DNA from: Dyadobacter sp. CY323 | GTDB taxonomy: Bacteria; Bacteroidota; Bacteroidia; Cytophagales; Spirosomataceae | DNA: 64,000 bases | Assembly (NCBI RefSeq): GCF_021390245.1 | Contig: NZ_JAJUXH010000003.1 | Location: 124,001-188,000, forward strand | Direction: 5' to 3' | Shown: one piece after another, positions 37,137 through 46,420 of the stretch | Layout: every line of letters starts with the position of its first letter | Numbering within the stretch: the stretch's first letter is position 1 | Translations under genes and position numbers: made by a program | Notes under the pieces: model-generated | What the model was told of the DNA's origin: nothing | Databases searched by the model: none | The model's input: the letters and a program-made list of their open reading frames with translations, nothing else

Positions 37137-37609
37137 ATGGCCAATACTATACACACCGCAATAGTTCAGTTACTGTTATTTGCACTGCTTTTTTGCGCCA
37201 CAGACGCATTCTGTCAAAAATACGATCCTGAAATTTTAGAAACAGTAGATTTACTTTTCAATGGAATGCGAGAAGGTGATTCGTCCATGCTGAGAAGAGC
37301 TGTACTCCCTACTTGCACACTCACATCCTTTTCAAAAAATTCGGAGGACTCAATAATAATTCGGAAGAGCGAAATTGCCGACTTTATCAAAGCAGTAGGT
37401 ACTCCTCATAGCGAAAAGTGGGATGAACAATTTACAATACAAAGATTTCGGTCGATTTCACCATGGCTATTGTGTGGGCTCCGTACAAGTTTTACCTCGG
37501 TGCAAAATTCTCACACTGCGGAGTGAATGTTTTTACTCTGGTCCAGACCAGATCTGGTTGGAAAATCAGCAACATTACGGATACAAGAAGAAAAGAAAGT
37601 TGCCTTTAG
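37137..37609 (+). pseudogene. NTF2/SnoaL-like secreted protein, broken by a one-base frameshift
   Basis: The first frame (from ATG 37137) gives a signal peptide (QLLLFALLFCATDAFC) and a typical start of a small NTF2-like fold (ETVDLLFNGMREGDSSMLRR). It stops at 37526 in an out-of-character tail. From about 37442 a second frame continues with family-like sequence (KISVDFTMAIVWAPYKFYLG, then FSHCGVNVF and SGWKISNITDTRRKE) to TAG at 37607-37609. Adding one A in the CAAAG at about 37439-37443 joins them into one 157-aa protein. It is either a recent pseudogene or an assembly error. The function of intact relatives is unknown to me. Confidence 0.85.
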
Positions 37610-37612
37610 TGT

Positions 37613-38590
37613 CTAGAACCGCACCATTTGCTTCCAGGTACCTTTCATTCGGTTGTATTTGATGGTGCTGGGTAATGCCTTCCACCAATACTTATTTACC
37701 TCCACAGCAAACGAAGGCTGCATATAGCAATTGATCGCACACCCCTCACACGCAGGAAGTTTGCCTTCTAATGCGACCAATTTTTGAACTTCGTCGGAAT
37801 GGTATAGGTCAAAAAGTTTTCCTTCGATGTGGAAATCCTTCAAACCCAAATGATAACAAGGCAGCACAAGCTTATTTTCGGGTGAAATGACAATGGTAGT
37901 ACTTGCGGCCCTGCAAATGGGATCATCAACGTGATTGCCACCATCTAACCTCAGCTGGATAAATGCATCATTGAGGTAGACGTTCTTCTGTTTCCCCCAC
38001 CAAAGCAACTCGTTCAAAGCTTCTTTCGAAAGATTTGAGCCGACATTATTATATTCAAAAACCGGATTCAGGATCAATACGAGGTCGTTAGGCAGACAAA
38101 CTTCTTCCCACAACTTCCTGATCTTATCTACATTATCTTCAAAAACGGTAAAAATGATATCTGGACGTTCCCCAATTGTCCTCGCGATTTCAATGGATTC
38201 CATTACCTTATCAAAACACTTCACACCTCTGGACTTATCATGTTCATCCTTATCAGGAGAATCCAGCGAAAAATGAAGCATATCGATCAGGCCTTTTAAC
38301 TTTTCGGCCTGTTTTGGATAAAGTAATCCATTGCTTGTGACCGTCGTGATCATCCCATGCGCCTTTGCCTCGCGCAACAACACATCCAGCTCACGATGCA
38401 ACAAAGGCTCGCCACCGGTAAAGTCTATCACCTTTACCCCGAGTGCCTTCAAATCCCGTAAGTTCTCTCTTAGATTGTCAAGTGTAATGTAGGGCGACGG
38501 CTTTTCCCAAATATCACAGAAACTGCATGAAGCATTGCAACGGTATGTTACATAGTAATTACACAGAACCGGATGGGAGACCAGACGCAT
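37613..38590 (-). CDS. radical SAM/SPASM-like protein
   Basis: The 325-aa protein has the radical SAM cluster CNASCSFC (C18, C22, C25), which binds the [4Fe-4S] centre that cleaves S-adenosylmethionine, and the glycine-rich FTGGEPLLH that contacts SAM. A C-terminal cysteine group (CEGCAINC, plus an upstream CYHLGL) suggests a second, SPASM-type cluster. Such proteins modify peptides, hopanoids or other substrates; nothing here identifies the substrate. It follows accD with a 1-nt gap, so they are probably co-transcribed, and it faces the broken NTF2-like gene. Confidence 0.87.
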   Translation of the reverse strand: MRLVSHPVLCNYYVTYRCNASCSFCDIWEKPSPYITLDNLRENLRDLKALGVKVIDFTGGEPLLHRELDVLLREAKAHGMITTVTSNGLLYPKQAEKLKGLIDMLHFSLDSPDKDEHDKSRGVKCFDKVMESIEIARTIGERPDIIFTVFEDNVDKIRKLWEEVCLPNDLVLILNPVFEYNNVGSNLSKEALNELLWWGKQKNVYLNDAFIQLRLDGGNHVDDPICRAASTTIVISPENKLVLPCYHLGLKDFHIEGKLFDLYHSDEVQKLVALEGKLPACEGCAINCYMQPSFAVEVNKYWWKALPSTIKYNRMKGTWKQMVRF

Positions 38591-38591
38591 A

Positions 38592-39434
38592 TCAACGGAT
38601 CATGGTAAGCAGACTTGTTAGTTTATCTTTCAGGTCTTTTCTGTCAACGATGAAATCAAGAAAACCATGTTCCAGGACAAATTCTGCACTTTGAAATCCT
38701 TTCGGCAGATCTTTACCAATTGTCTCCCGGATAACCCTAGGGCCAGCAAATCCGATTAATGCTTCCGGCTCTGATATGTTAAAATCTCCCAGCATCGCGT
38801 AAGAAGCAGTCACACCGCCAGTGGTTGGATCGGTAAGAAGAGAAATGTATGGAACCTTTGCTTCGGCTAGTTGTGCAAGACGTGCGGACGTTTTGGCCAT
38901 TTGCATTAATGAAAAGCCAGCTTCCATCATCCGGGCACCACCCGATTTTGAGATCATCAGAAACGGATGTTTATGTTCTAATGCATATACGATCGCCCGG
39001 GCAATTTTCTCACCCACAACGGAGCCCATTGAACCGCCAATAAAATTGAAATCCATACAAGCGATCACAATATCAATTTCATTCATTTTTCCATGACCGG
39101 TACGCACAGCGTCTTTCAAACTGGTTTTTTGCATGGTAGACTTTATGCGGTCGGGATATGCTTTCGTATCCACAAAATGCAGCGGATCGCCCGAAGTAAG
39201 GTTTTCGTCCAGCTCAATGAACTCATTATCATCAAACAACAGATTGAAATATACCTCCGAGCCTACTTTTTCGTGGTAGTTGCAATGCGGGCATGTAAAT
39301 GCGTTCTGCTTATGTTCTCTGGTAGGGGTAATTTTCTTGCAATTTGAACATTGGTACCACAAACCATCCGGAGCTTCACGCTTCATTTCAGTTGGTGTAT
39401 TGATACCTTTCTCTTTCCGAATAAACCAGGACAT
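38592..39434 (-). CDS. accD: acetyl-CoA carboxylase carboxyltransferase subunit beta
   Basis: AccD forms, with AccA, the carboxyltransferase that makes malonyl-CoA for fatty acid synthesis. The 280-aa protein has the N-terminal zinc ribbon (C29-x2-C32, C48-x2-C51) and the crotonase-fold core with [20 protein letters not shown] and [18 protein letters not shown]. AccA is not in the window. The radical SAM gene follows on the same strand. Confidence 0.96.
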   Translation of the reverse strand: MSWFIRKEKGINTPTEMKREAPDGLWYQCSNCKKITPTREHKQNAFTCPHCNYHEKVGSEVYFNLLFDDNEFIELDENLTSGDPLHFVDTKAYPDRIKSTMQKTSLKDAVRTGHGKMNEIDIVIACMDFNFIGGSMGSVVGEKIARAIVYALEHKHPFLMISKSGGARMMEAGFSLMQMAKTSARLAQLAEAKVPYISLLTDPTTGGVTASYAMLGDFNISEPEALIGFAGPRVIRETIGKDLPKGFQSAEFVLEHGFLDFIVDRKDLKDKLTSLLTMIR

Positions 39435-39510
39435 ACTGTTTGTGGGTTAATATCTGAATAAAAGACTGTTGAGCAGACTTTTACCAACTTTTCATGATAA
39501 AATCAGGCTT

Positions 39511-39518
39511 CAAATATA
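39511..39518 (-). promoter_or_regulatory. possible -7 element of accD
   Basis: TATATTTG on the minus strand fits TAnnTTTG 77 nt upstream of the accD start. No TTG is found at the right spacing. Confidence 0.3.
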
Positions 39519-39689
39519 CTAATAAATGTTATGTATCATGAAAACGGGCCCGAATGCGACTTGTTAGAATCTTCTGCTTTCATTACGCATTCAATCCCGG
39601 TTTGAACAATTTCAGCTATAATTTGTTACTAAAACAGCTTGATCTTTATCCGGGCTAATGGAAAAACCCGGATCATTTACCACCTATTC

Positions 39690-40232
39690 ATGACTTCCAG
39701 TACCTCTCCCATTGTGATTATAGTTGGAACCAACAGACCCAACTCCATGTCGCGTAAAATCGCCGAATATTATCAGGGTATTCTCACGAATCTGGGAGCT
39801 TCCAGCATCATTCTGGATCTGGTTAATCTTCCCCATGATTTTACCGTTTCTGCATTATATGAAAATACGGGCAAAAACGAAGACTTCAATAACCTGAAAT
39901 CCTTACTTGAGAATACGGACAAATTTGTTTTTGTGGTTCCCGAATACAATGGATCTTACCCGGGTGTACTAAAAGCATTCATCGACGGATTACCTTATCC
40001 AAATAGTTTTGCAAATAAAAAGGCTGCATTGGTAGGACTATCATCTAATATGCAGGGGGCAGCAATTGCTTTAAGCCATTTGAATGATGTGTTTAGCTAT
40101 TTGGGAATGAATACCCTCGCGATGCGTGTCAAACTAGCCCAGATTAAATCGCATTATAGTGATAAGGTTATTTCAAATGCATTATATAAAGAGTTAATTG
40201 AAATCCAGGCCGGCCAGATTATTCATTTCTGA
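39690..40232 (+). CDS. NADPH-dependent FMN reductase family protein
   Basis: This flavodoxin-fold protein of 180 aa probably reduces FMN or quinones with NAD(P)H. The N-terminal phosphate-binding loop is VGTNRPNSMSRKIA and the flavin-binding loop is VVPEYNGSYPGVLKAFIDGL. I start at ATG 39690 (MTSSTSPIVIIVGTNR); the frame extends upstream to 39639 but those residues are not family-like. It stands alone between divergent accD and convergent ftsZ. Confidence 0.9.
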   Translation: MTSSTSPIVIIVGTNRPNSMSRKIAEYYQGILTNLGASSIILDLVNLPHDFTVSALYENTGKNEDFNNLKSLLENTDKFVFVVPEYNGSYPGVLKAFIDGLPYPNSFANKKAALVGLSSNMQGAAIALSHLNDVFSYLGMNTLAMRVKLAQIKSHYSDKVISNALYKELIEIQAGQIIHF

Positions 40233-40246
40233 TCTGAGCCAAAACT

Positions 40247-40275
40247 AAAAAAGGAAGCTAATGCTTCCCTTTTTG
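40247..40275. terminator. bidirectional terminator between the FMN reductase gene and ftsZ
   Basis: The arms AAAAAGGAAGC and GCTTCC(C)TTTTT pair around a TAAT loop with one bulged C, giving a T-run on both strands. It serves the FMN reductase gene and the end of the murD-ftsZ cluster. Confidence 0.75.
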
Positions 40276-41688
40276 CTATTTCAACCAATGTTGTTCCATT
40301 TCTTGTGCTGGAATTGTCGGACGCTTCCATAGCTCGACTTTACTTCTCCGATATGCCGGACCTTCCAGATCAGGGAATTTCACAAGCTTATCTCTAAACG
40401 ATCTTACCATGATTTCAAGTCGTTCGGTTTCTTCGTCCGACCAATCATCATTTTCGGTTGCGGTTTGCGATTCTCCGGAATTAAAGCCAGGCTCTATAAT
40501 CAACTCCACTCCTCCGGTTGGTGTATTTCCGTTCAACTCTCCGGTAAGTACCAATTCACCTTCTTCATCTACCTCCTCGACTTCATCTACAAAATCAATT
40601 GCAATGGGATCGTCAACCGTTCCACGCAGGTTGGTCATTGGCATACCAGGAATCGGCGATTCAATGCTATCGAACCCCGCTGCCACAATGGTAACCCGTA
40701 ACTTTTCGGCCAGCGATTCATCTGTGATTGTTCCCAGCTTAAACATCCTTGCTTCTCCACCCACTTGCGAAAGAACGTAACTCCATATCTCCCGCTGCTC
40801 CTTCATGGTCGCCTCATTCTTTTTGCTGGTGGCCAATGTAACAAGAATCCGTTTTGCACCCCGAATGTCTCTGTCATTCAATAAAGGCGAATTCAATGCG
40901 TCTTTAATTGCTGTCTGAGCACGTTGAGCACCCATCGATTCGGACGTACCCATCACCGACTGCCCCGCACTTTTCAACACCTTTTCAACGTCTTTAAAAT
41001 CCGTGTTGATGTTTCCGCTTGTCGTGATAATCTCAGAAATACTTTTAACTGCATTCAGCAATATACCGTCTGCTTCCGCAAACGCCTGAGTAATGGTCAT
41101 GTCTTCGTAAAGCTCTTCCAGCTTATCATTCAAAACCACCAATACTGTATCGCAATATTTTTTTAGTTGGTCAATACCATCCAGCGCCTGCTCTTTTTTA
41201 TCAAGTCCCTCCCAGGTATATGGAGCTGTTACTACCGCTACGGTAAGTTTTCCCATTTCGCGGGCAAGTTGGGCGATAACCGGAGCTGCCCCAGTCCCCG
41301 TTCCTCCGCCCATACCTGCCGTAATGAAAACCATTTGAGTAGAGCCTCCCAGGAGAGCTTTAATCTCTTCAATGGTTTCCAGCGCAGCTTCTTTTCCTTT
41401 CACGGCATCCGTACCTGCTCCTAACCCCTGGGTCAAGGTAGCTCCCAGTTGTATCTTGACTGGTACTGGACTTTTCGCGAGCGATTGTCTATCTGTATTA
41501 CAAACTGCAAACTCTACATCCGTAATCTTTTTTTCGTACATGTAGTTAACAGCGTTGCTGCCACCACCACCAACACCTATCACTTTAATGATAGCCGGTT
41601 CTCCATTCCTTCCGTTATTCGGTTGATCTTTGACGATTTCGTTCACTATATAATCCTGGTCTAAAGATTGCAACAAGCTTGTGTTCAT
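40276..41688 (-). CDS. ftsZ: cell division protein FtsZ
   Basis: This is the tubulin-like GTPase that forms the division ring, 470 aa. The signature GGGTGTGAAPVIAQLA and the N-terminal IGVGGGGSNAVNYM are present; the T7 loop is near NTDFKDVEKVL. A variable acidic linker (VDEVEEVDEEGELVLTGEL) leads to a C-terminal peptide SFRDKLVKFPDLEGPAYRRS. The last stretch (WKRPTIPAQEMEQHWLK) is unlike the end I expect for the phylum. It is the last gene of the cluster, 37 nt after ftsA. Confidence 0.97.
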   Translation of the reverse strand: MNTSLLQSLDQDYIVNEIVKDQPNNGRNGEPAIIKVIGVGGGGSNAVNYMYEKKITDVEFAVCNTDRQSLAKSPVPVKIQLGATLTQGLGAGTDAVKGKEAALETIEEIKALLGGSTQMVFITAGMGGGTGTGAAPVIAQLAREMGKLTVAVVTAPYTWEGLDKKEQALDGIDQLKKYCDTVLVVLNDKLEELYEDMTITQAFAEADGILLNAVKSISEIITTSGNINTDFKDVEKVLKSAGQSVMGTSESMGAQRAQTAIKDALNSPLLNDRDIRGAKRILVTLATSKKNEATMKEQREIWSYVLSQVGGEARMFKLGTITDESLAEKLRVTIVAAGFDSIESPIPGMPMTNLRGTVDDPIAIDFVDEVEEVDEEGELVLTGELNGNTPTGGVELIIEPGFNSGESQTATENDDWSDEETERLEIMVRSFRDKLVKFPDLEGPAYRRSKVELWKRPTIPAQEMEQHWLK

Positions 41689-41725
41689 AATGCCCGGGGT
41701 TGAGTTGTATAACTTCTGCTGATTT

Positions 41726-43078
41726 TCAATAGTCGTCTAAACTATCGTCCTTTTTACCAATAATGTTGTTGATATTATCCCAGAAGGTTCCGACCTTTTT
41801 CACAGGCTCCTTCTTCACTTCCTTGGGTTTATCTTTATGGATTACAGTCGCGCTGGCTACCGTAGCCGGCTTGCAAACTGATTGCACTCTTGGATCAATT
41901 GATTTGAGACCTGCCCAGGCAAGTCCGATAGCCGTATTGAAGGATGCATTGCTGACCGCGTCTGCTTTCGCCGTTCTCTCCAGATTCTCAGGATAACCTA
42001 CCCTTACGGACATGTTGGTCACTTTTTCAAAAAGAGCTTCGATGTTATCAATGTTGGCAGAGCCGCCAGTGAGCACAATACCGCCGATTAATTTATCGAG
42101 ATAACCTGAATCAATGATTTCGGCAAAAACCATAGCCGCGATTTCTTTCAAACGGGATTCGATGATTAATGCCACGTTTTTCTTCAAAACCTGCTTGGGA
42201 GCTCTTCCCGCAAGAAAATTAACCAGGATCTCAATATGCAAAGGAATGTCGGAAGAAATAGCCGAGCCGTATTCCTTCTTCAATTGCTCCGCATTTTCAT
42301 TTTGAATACCGCATCCAATCGCCAAATCGCTGGTGATATGTCTGCCACCAATAGGAAATGAAGCAATGTGACGGATAATGCGATCCTGATAAATGATTAA
42401 ATCCGTCGTATGATCCCCAATGTCTACTAATGCGATCCCTGCTTTTATTTCATTATCGGTCAAAACGGCGAGACTGGTTGCCAGCGAGCCTAATACCATT
42501 TTATCACATTTCAAACCTTGGTCCGCATCAGCCAGGCTTTTCTTAGTCCGCATAATGGACTGGTTATTCGCAGATACGATCAGAAAATTACCACCAAGTT
42601 TAATACCGGTCCTGCCGACGGGTTCTTTCACACCCATTGAATTGTCTACGACAAAGTCCATGGGCAAAACATGCAATACATCGTAATTGGGCTCTATTTT
42701 GGCACGATACATGTCATCAACCAACTGATCTACATCACGTTGTGTAACTTCTTCGCCGGATGAAGCCGATGGACGGATAACGCCATCACTTTGCGCAGTT
42801 ACTTTTACAAGCGAGCCGCCAAAACTTACATTCACCACCCCAATGTCAAGATCCGAACGCGAAGAAGCTTCTTGTAAAGCTTCACGGATTGCACTGCCAA
42901 CCTGTTTTATATTTTCTACAGAACCATTTACTACGGCACCTTGAGGAAGCGGAACTTCACTAAAACCCAGGATTTCAATATTTTTCTGACGAGAGCCCGA
43001 AGAGACGCCTTGCGCTGCAACGACCGCAATTTTTGTACTGCCTATATCTACTCCTACTACAATTTTTTCGTGTGCCAT
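41726..43078 (-). CDS. ftsA: cell division protein FtsA
   Basis: This actin-like ATPase tethers FtsZ to the membrane and recruits later divisome proteins. It has 450 aa: phosphate-1 loop VGVDIGSTKIAVV at the N-terminus, an inserted 1C domain, the adenosine motif GGIVLTGGSANIDNIE and a C-terminal amphipathic end (VGTFWDNINNIIGKK) for membrane binding. It lies between ftsQ and ftsZ. Confidence 0.96.
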   Translation of the reverse strand: MAHEKIVVGVDIGSTKIAVVAAQGVSSGSRQKNIEILGFSEVPLPQGAVVNGSVENIKQVGSAIREALQEASSRSDLDIGVVNVSFGGSLVKVTAQSDGVIRPSASSGEEVTQRDVDQLVDDMYRAKIEPNYDVLHVLPMDFVVDNSMGVKEPVGRTGIKLGGNFLIVSANNQSIMRTKKSLADADQGLKCDKMVLGSLATSLAVLTDNEIKAGIALVDIGDHTTDLIIYQDRIIRHIASFPIGGRHITSDLAIGCGIQNENAEQLKKEYGSAISSDIPLHIEILVNFLAGRAPKQVLKKNVALIIESRLKEIAAMVFAEIIDSGYLDKLIGGIVLTGGSANIDNIEALFEKVTNMSVRVGYPENLERTAKADAVSNASFNTAIGLAWAGLKSIDPRVQSVCKPATVASATVIHKDKPKEVKKEPVKKVGTFWDNINNIIGKKDDSLDDY

Positions 43079-43093
43079 GTTGATGGTGAATTG

Positions 43094-43870
43094 CTATTCA
43101 CAGACGATTTGATCCTGAAACTTAACACTTATTCTTTTATACCTGCTCCAATCCCGGCTCAGGACTTTATCATAAAATAACCTTAGCTTTTCAAACTTGG
43201 CCTGATAGTCATCTGCCATTCCAAATTCGATCTTTTGATCTCCTAAAACAGTCATCAGGCTGATTTCACCATCTTTGTCTGCATTAAGTTGTGCCACCTG
43301 AGCTTTCCAAAACGGATCTGTATTCAGGAAACGCAGTAATTCCATAACAGAAGATCCTGTTGCGGTCTGCATCTTTTTGGAATCATTGAAAAACGATCCC
43401 GAAACCAGTAATGCCCTTGCTGAATAACTTTCTGACAGAGGGAAGATATTTCCCTCATAATTGATATAGTACCCTGATGTGTTCCGCAATTCCCCATTTT
43501 CCGAAGCATTAATCCAGCGCGCCAGCGGCTTCTCCTGTTCTACTTCTACCACTATATTTCCTCTCAGATCACGAAAGACCTGGCATTTTCTGATGAGCCT
43601 ATTTCGTGTTACCCGTTTTTCGAGATCATGAAGTGCTACATCACTTAACTTACTTCCAAGCAATGGATCGCTTCCATTTTCAGTCAGCAGCATCCGTACA
43701 TCCATTTGATTCAAAAACCGAGCCCCGGAATCATTTTTAATCTCAATTACCAGATTGTTACACCGCTGCAGATTAAGTCTGCTTTCGGCCATACCAATTC
43801 CCGCAATTGGCAAAATGAGCCACAAACTACGTTTCAACAAAAGCCATGAATAATCAAATTTACGTAACAT
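43094..43870 (-). CDS. ftsQ: cell division protein FtsQ/DivIB
   Basis: This bitopic divisome protein has one membrane segment (WLLLKRSLWLILPIAGIGMA) and a periplasmic POTRA/beta domain (LLGSKLSDVALHDLEKRVTR). I start at ATG 43870 (MLRKFDYSW, 258 aa), which leaves a short cytoplasmic tail and a 25-nt gap to murC; an ATG at 43909 would overlap murC by 14 nt. Sequence conservation of FtsQ is low, but the position between murC and ftsA and the topology make the call firm. Confidence 0.9.
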   Translation of the reverse strand: MLRKFDYSWLLLKRSLWLILPIAGIGMAESRLNLQRCNNLVIEIKNDSGARFLNQMDVRMLLTENGSDPLLGSKLSDVALHDLEKRVTRNRLIRKCQVFRDLRGNIVVEVEQEKPLARWINASENGELRNTSGYYINYEGNIFPLSESYSARALLVSGSFFNDSKKMQTATGSSVMELLRFLNTDPFWKAQVAQLNADKDGEISLMTVLGDQKIEFGMADDYQAKFEKLRLFYDKVLSRDWSRYKRISVKFQDQIVCE

Positions 43871-43895
43871 CTTAGTAATATTAAAAATGCTTTTG

Positions 43896-45299
43896 CTAAT
43901 TATTCGCAAACCGTTTTAGGAGCAGGTTCTTTACCGGCCCAACCAGCGTGTCAATATCTCCAGCCCCGATTGTGACGATAATATCGGTATCCAGATGCTC
44001 TAAAACACTCAGTACATTCTCTTTAGCTACCAGTTGTTTGTCGGCTGATTTCACCATTTTCAGGATCATTTCTGAGTTAACCCCTTCAATGGGCAATTCC
44101 CTCGCCGGATAAATTTCCATCAAAAGTAGCCGGTCTGCTAATGACAGGCTCTCCGCGAACCCCTCCGCAAAATCTCTGGTACGCGTAAACAAGTGAGGCT
44201 GAAATATCGCTGTAACATGTCTTCCCGGGTACAATCCTTTCACCGATGAAAGAAAAGCCTCAATCTCAGTCGGGTGATGTGCATAGTCATCAATGTACAC
44301 GTGGTCATCCTGCTCGACCTGGTATTCAAAGCGTCTCTTCACTCCTCTATAACTTTCCAGGGCTTCTTTTATTTTTTGGCCCGAAATCCCAATATATAAT
44401 GCAACTGCGCTGGCAGCAATAGAATTTTCAATGTTATGGTAGCCGGGAATTCTCATTGCGATCTCTTCGATCACCCCATCAGGATGCACCAGATCAAAAA
44501 CGAAGCGTGCATTTTCAATGTGTAAGTTGGACGAATGATAGTCCCCGCTATTGAGTGAATAAGTAAAGACATCCGCATTCGTTTTATCCGCCAGTGTCAG
44601 CCCTTCTCTCATAAACAATACCCCATTGTCGTCAATTTGACTTACATAATCGCCAAACGATTCCAAAACAGCTTCATGCTTTCCGTAAATGTCCAGGTGG
44701 TCGGCGTCCGTCGACGTGACAATCGCTATTTCGGGAAAAAGCGTCAGAAATGAACGGTCGAATTCATCTGCTTCCACCACACAGAAAACCTCTTCCAGAT
44801 TGGCCGTGGGTTCGTTCAGCAGCAGGTTAGTGCCATAATTTTGCGTGATCCCACCCAAAAATGCCGTACTATTAACCCCGGCGTATTTCAAAATGTGTGC
44901 AACAAGTGATGACGTTGTCGTTTTTCCGTGGGTACCGGCAACCCCGATCGTTCTTAAATTTTTGGTAAGAATTCCAAGAACCTGTGATCTTTTCAAAATC
45001 AGGAAATTCTCCTGTTTAAAATGGTACATCTGCTTATGCTGCACTGGCACGGCCGGCGTATAAATGATAAGCGTTTTGTCAGAATCTTCTAAAAACGACG
45101 GTGGTATTACATTTACCGAATCTTCCAGGGTTACTTCAATGCCTTCCTCAATGAGCTTTTCAACAAGTGGAGTCATCGTTTTATCGTAACCCGCAACGAA
45201 AAATCCATTCGCATTGAACCAACGCGCCAGCGCGCTCATCCCAATCCCACCGATTCCAACAAAGTAAACATTATTCCAGCTAGTCATGGAAGATGACAT
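43896..45299 (-). CDS. murC: UDP-N-acetylmuramate--L-alanine ligase
   Basis: This ATP-dependent ligase adds the first amino acid to UDP-MurNAc, 467 aa. The N-terminal Rossmann motif is VGIGGIGMSALARW, the ATP-binding loop GVAGTHGKTTTSSLV and the central IDDYAHHPTEIEAFL. It lies downstream of murG by 21 nt. MurI, the supplier of D-Glu for the next step (MurD), is elsewhere in this window. Confidence 0.97.
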   Translation of the reverse strand: MSSSMTSWNNVYFVGIGGIGMSALARWFNANGFFVAGYDKTMTPLVEKLIEEGIEVTLEDSVNVIPPSFLEDSDKTLIIYTPAVPVQHKQMYHFKQENFLILKRSQVLGILTKNLRTIGVAGTHGKTTTSSLVAHILKYAGVNSTAFLGGITQNYGTNLLLNEPTANLEEVFCVVEADEFDRSFLTLFPEIAIVTSTDADHLDIYGKHEAVLESFGDYVSQIDDNGVLFMREGLTLADKTNADVFTYSLNSGDYHSSNLHIENARFVFDLVHPDGVIEEIAMRIPGYHNIENSIAASAVALYIGISGQKIKEALESYRGVKRRFEYQVEQDDHVYIDDYAHHPTEIEAFLSSVKGLYPGRHVTAIFQPHLFTRTRDFAEGFAESLSLADRLLLMEIYPARELPIEGVNSEMILKMVKSADKQLVAKENVLSVLEHLDTDIIVTIGAGDIDTLVGPVKNLLLKRFANN

Positions 45300-45320
45300 A
45301 TAAATCTAATTTTGAGGCAA

Positions 45321-46418
45321 TTACCTGATTAATTTTAAAACTTCCGCGGCAATATCATCTGCTGCGCCGGGTCTGGCAAGCTTGCGAATATTCACTTTCA
45401 GATTTTCCTGCTGCTCAATGTTTCCCAGCAATTCCAGCGCTCTGGTAACCAGATCATCCTTCGCATTCGAATCCTTAATCAGCAAAGCCGCGTCTTGTTC
45501 TACCAAAGTCAATGCATTTTTAGTCTGATGATCTTCCGATGCGGCCGGAAACGGCACCAAAATGGATGGTTTCGCCGCCAGGCATAATTCAGAAACTGAC
45601 AATGCACCGGCACGGGAAACTACCACGTCTGCCATCGCGTAAGCCAAATCCATGGTGTAGATGAAATCAAAAGCTTTCACCTGTTTCGTCCCTATTCGCG
45701 CAATACTAGCCTGGGCAGTGTCAATATAATTTCTTCCCGTTTGCCATAGCACCTGGTAACCTGCATTTGTCAATCGTTCAAGCCCTGCATCTATACTTTC
45801 ATTGATCGATTTCGCTCCAAGGCTCCCACCCATGACAAACAAAGTGGTTTTCTCAGGATCCAGACCAAACTCCGTCAGTGCCTCTTTCTTCTTCAATGAA
45901 ACATCGACAATATCACTCCGCACCGGATTCCCGAGCAATGCTATTTTTTCTTTTGGGAAGAAAGCCTCCATTCCCGGATACGCCACGCAGATTTTCGAAG
46001 CTTTTTTGCCTAAAAATTTATTAGTAATGCCTGCGTAGGAGTTTTGTTCCTGTATTAACGTAGGTATTTCTGCCAGGGAAGCCATCATTAACAATGGCCC
46101 GCTCGCAAAACCACCGACACCCACCGCGACATCAGGTTTGAAATCTTTAATTATAGCCTTCGCCTTCAATAAACTGTTCAAAAGCTTAAATGGAAGTGCA
46201 AGATTATCGATCGAAATCGCTCGCTTAATTCCGGCAATAGGCAATCCCACAATATTATAACCCGCTCTGGGTACCTTTTCCATTTCCATTTTCCCTAATG
46301 CACCTACAAAAAGTACTTCGAGATCGGGCTCTCTCCGTTGCAATGCATTGGCAATGGCGATGGCCGGATAAATATGTCCGCCGGTACCACCGCCACTAAT
46401 GATCACTTTTTTTGACAT
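45321..46418 (-). CDS. murG: UDP-GlcNAc:lipid I N-acetylglucosaminyltransferase
   Basis: MurG converts lipid I to lipid II on the inner face of the membrane. The 365-aa GT28 protein has the N-terminal GGGTGGHIYPAIAIA loop and the donor-binding region VVSRAGALSVSELCLA with LVPFPAASEDHQTKNA. It starts 2 nt after the ftsW stop, implying coupling. Confidence 0.97.
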   Translation of the reverse strand: MSKKVIISGGGTGGHIYPAIAIANALQRREPDLEVLFVGALGKMEMEKVPRAGYNIVGLPIAGIKRAISIDNLALPFKLLNSLLKAKAIIKDFKPDVAVGVGGFASGPLLMMASLAEIPTLIQEQNSYAGITNKFLGKKASKICVAYPGMEAFFPKEKIALLGNPVRSDIVDVSLKKKEALTEFGLDPEKTTLFVMGGSLGAKSINESIDAGLERLTNAGYQVLWQTGRNYIDTAQASIARIGTKQVKAFDFIYTMDLAYAMADVVVSRAGALSVSELCLAAKPSILVPFPAASEDHQTKNALTLVEQDAALLIKDSNAKDDLVTRALELLGNIEQQENLKVNIRKLARPGAADDIAAEVLKLIR

Positions 46419-46420
46419 TT

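Noticed and set aside
37423-37662. Separate 79-aa gene downstream of the NTF2-like frame
   Set aside because: It is in the third frame; the family-like sequence is in a different frame explained by a one-base deletion.
36619-39434. Restriction-modification or defence island around the HNH gene
   Set aside because: The neighbours are smpB, a radical SAM gene and accD; no methylase, helicase or toxin gene is present.
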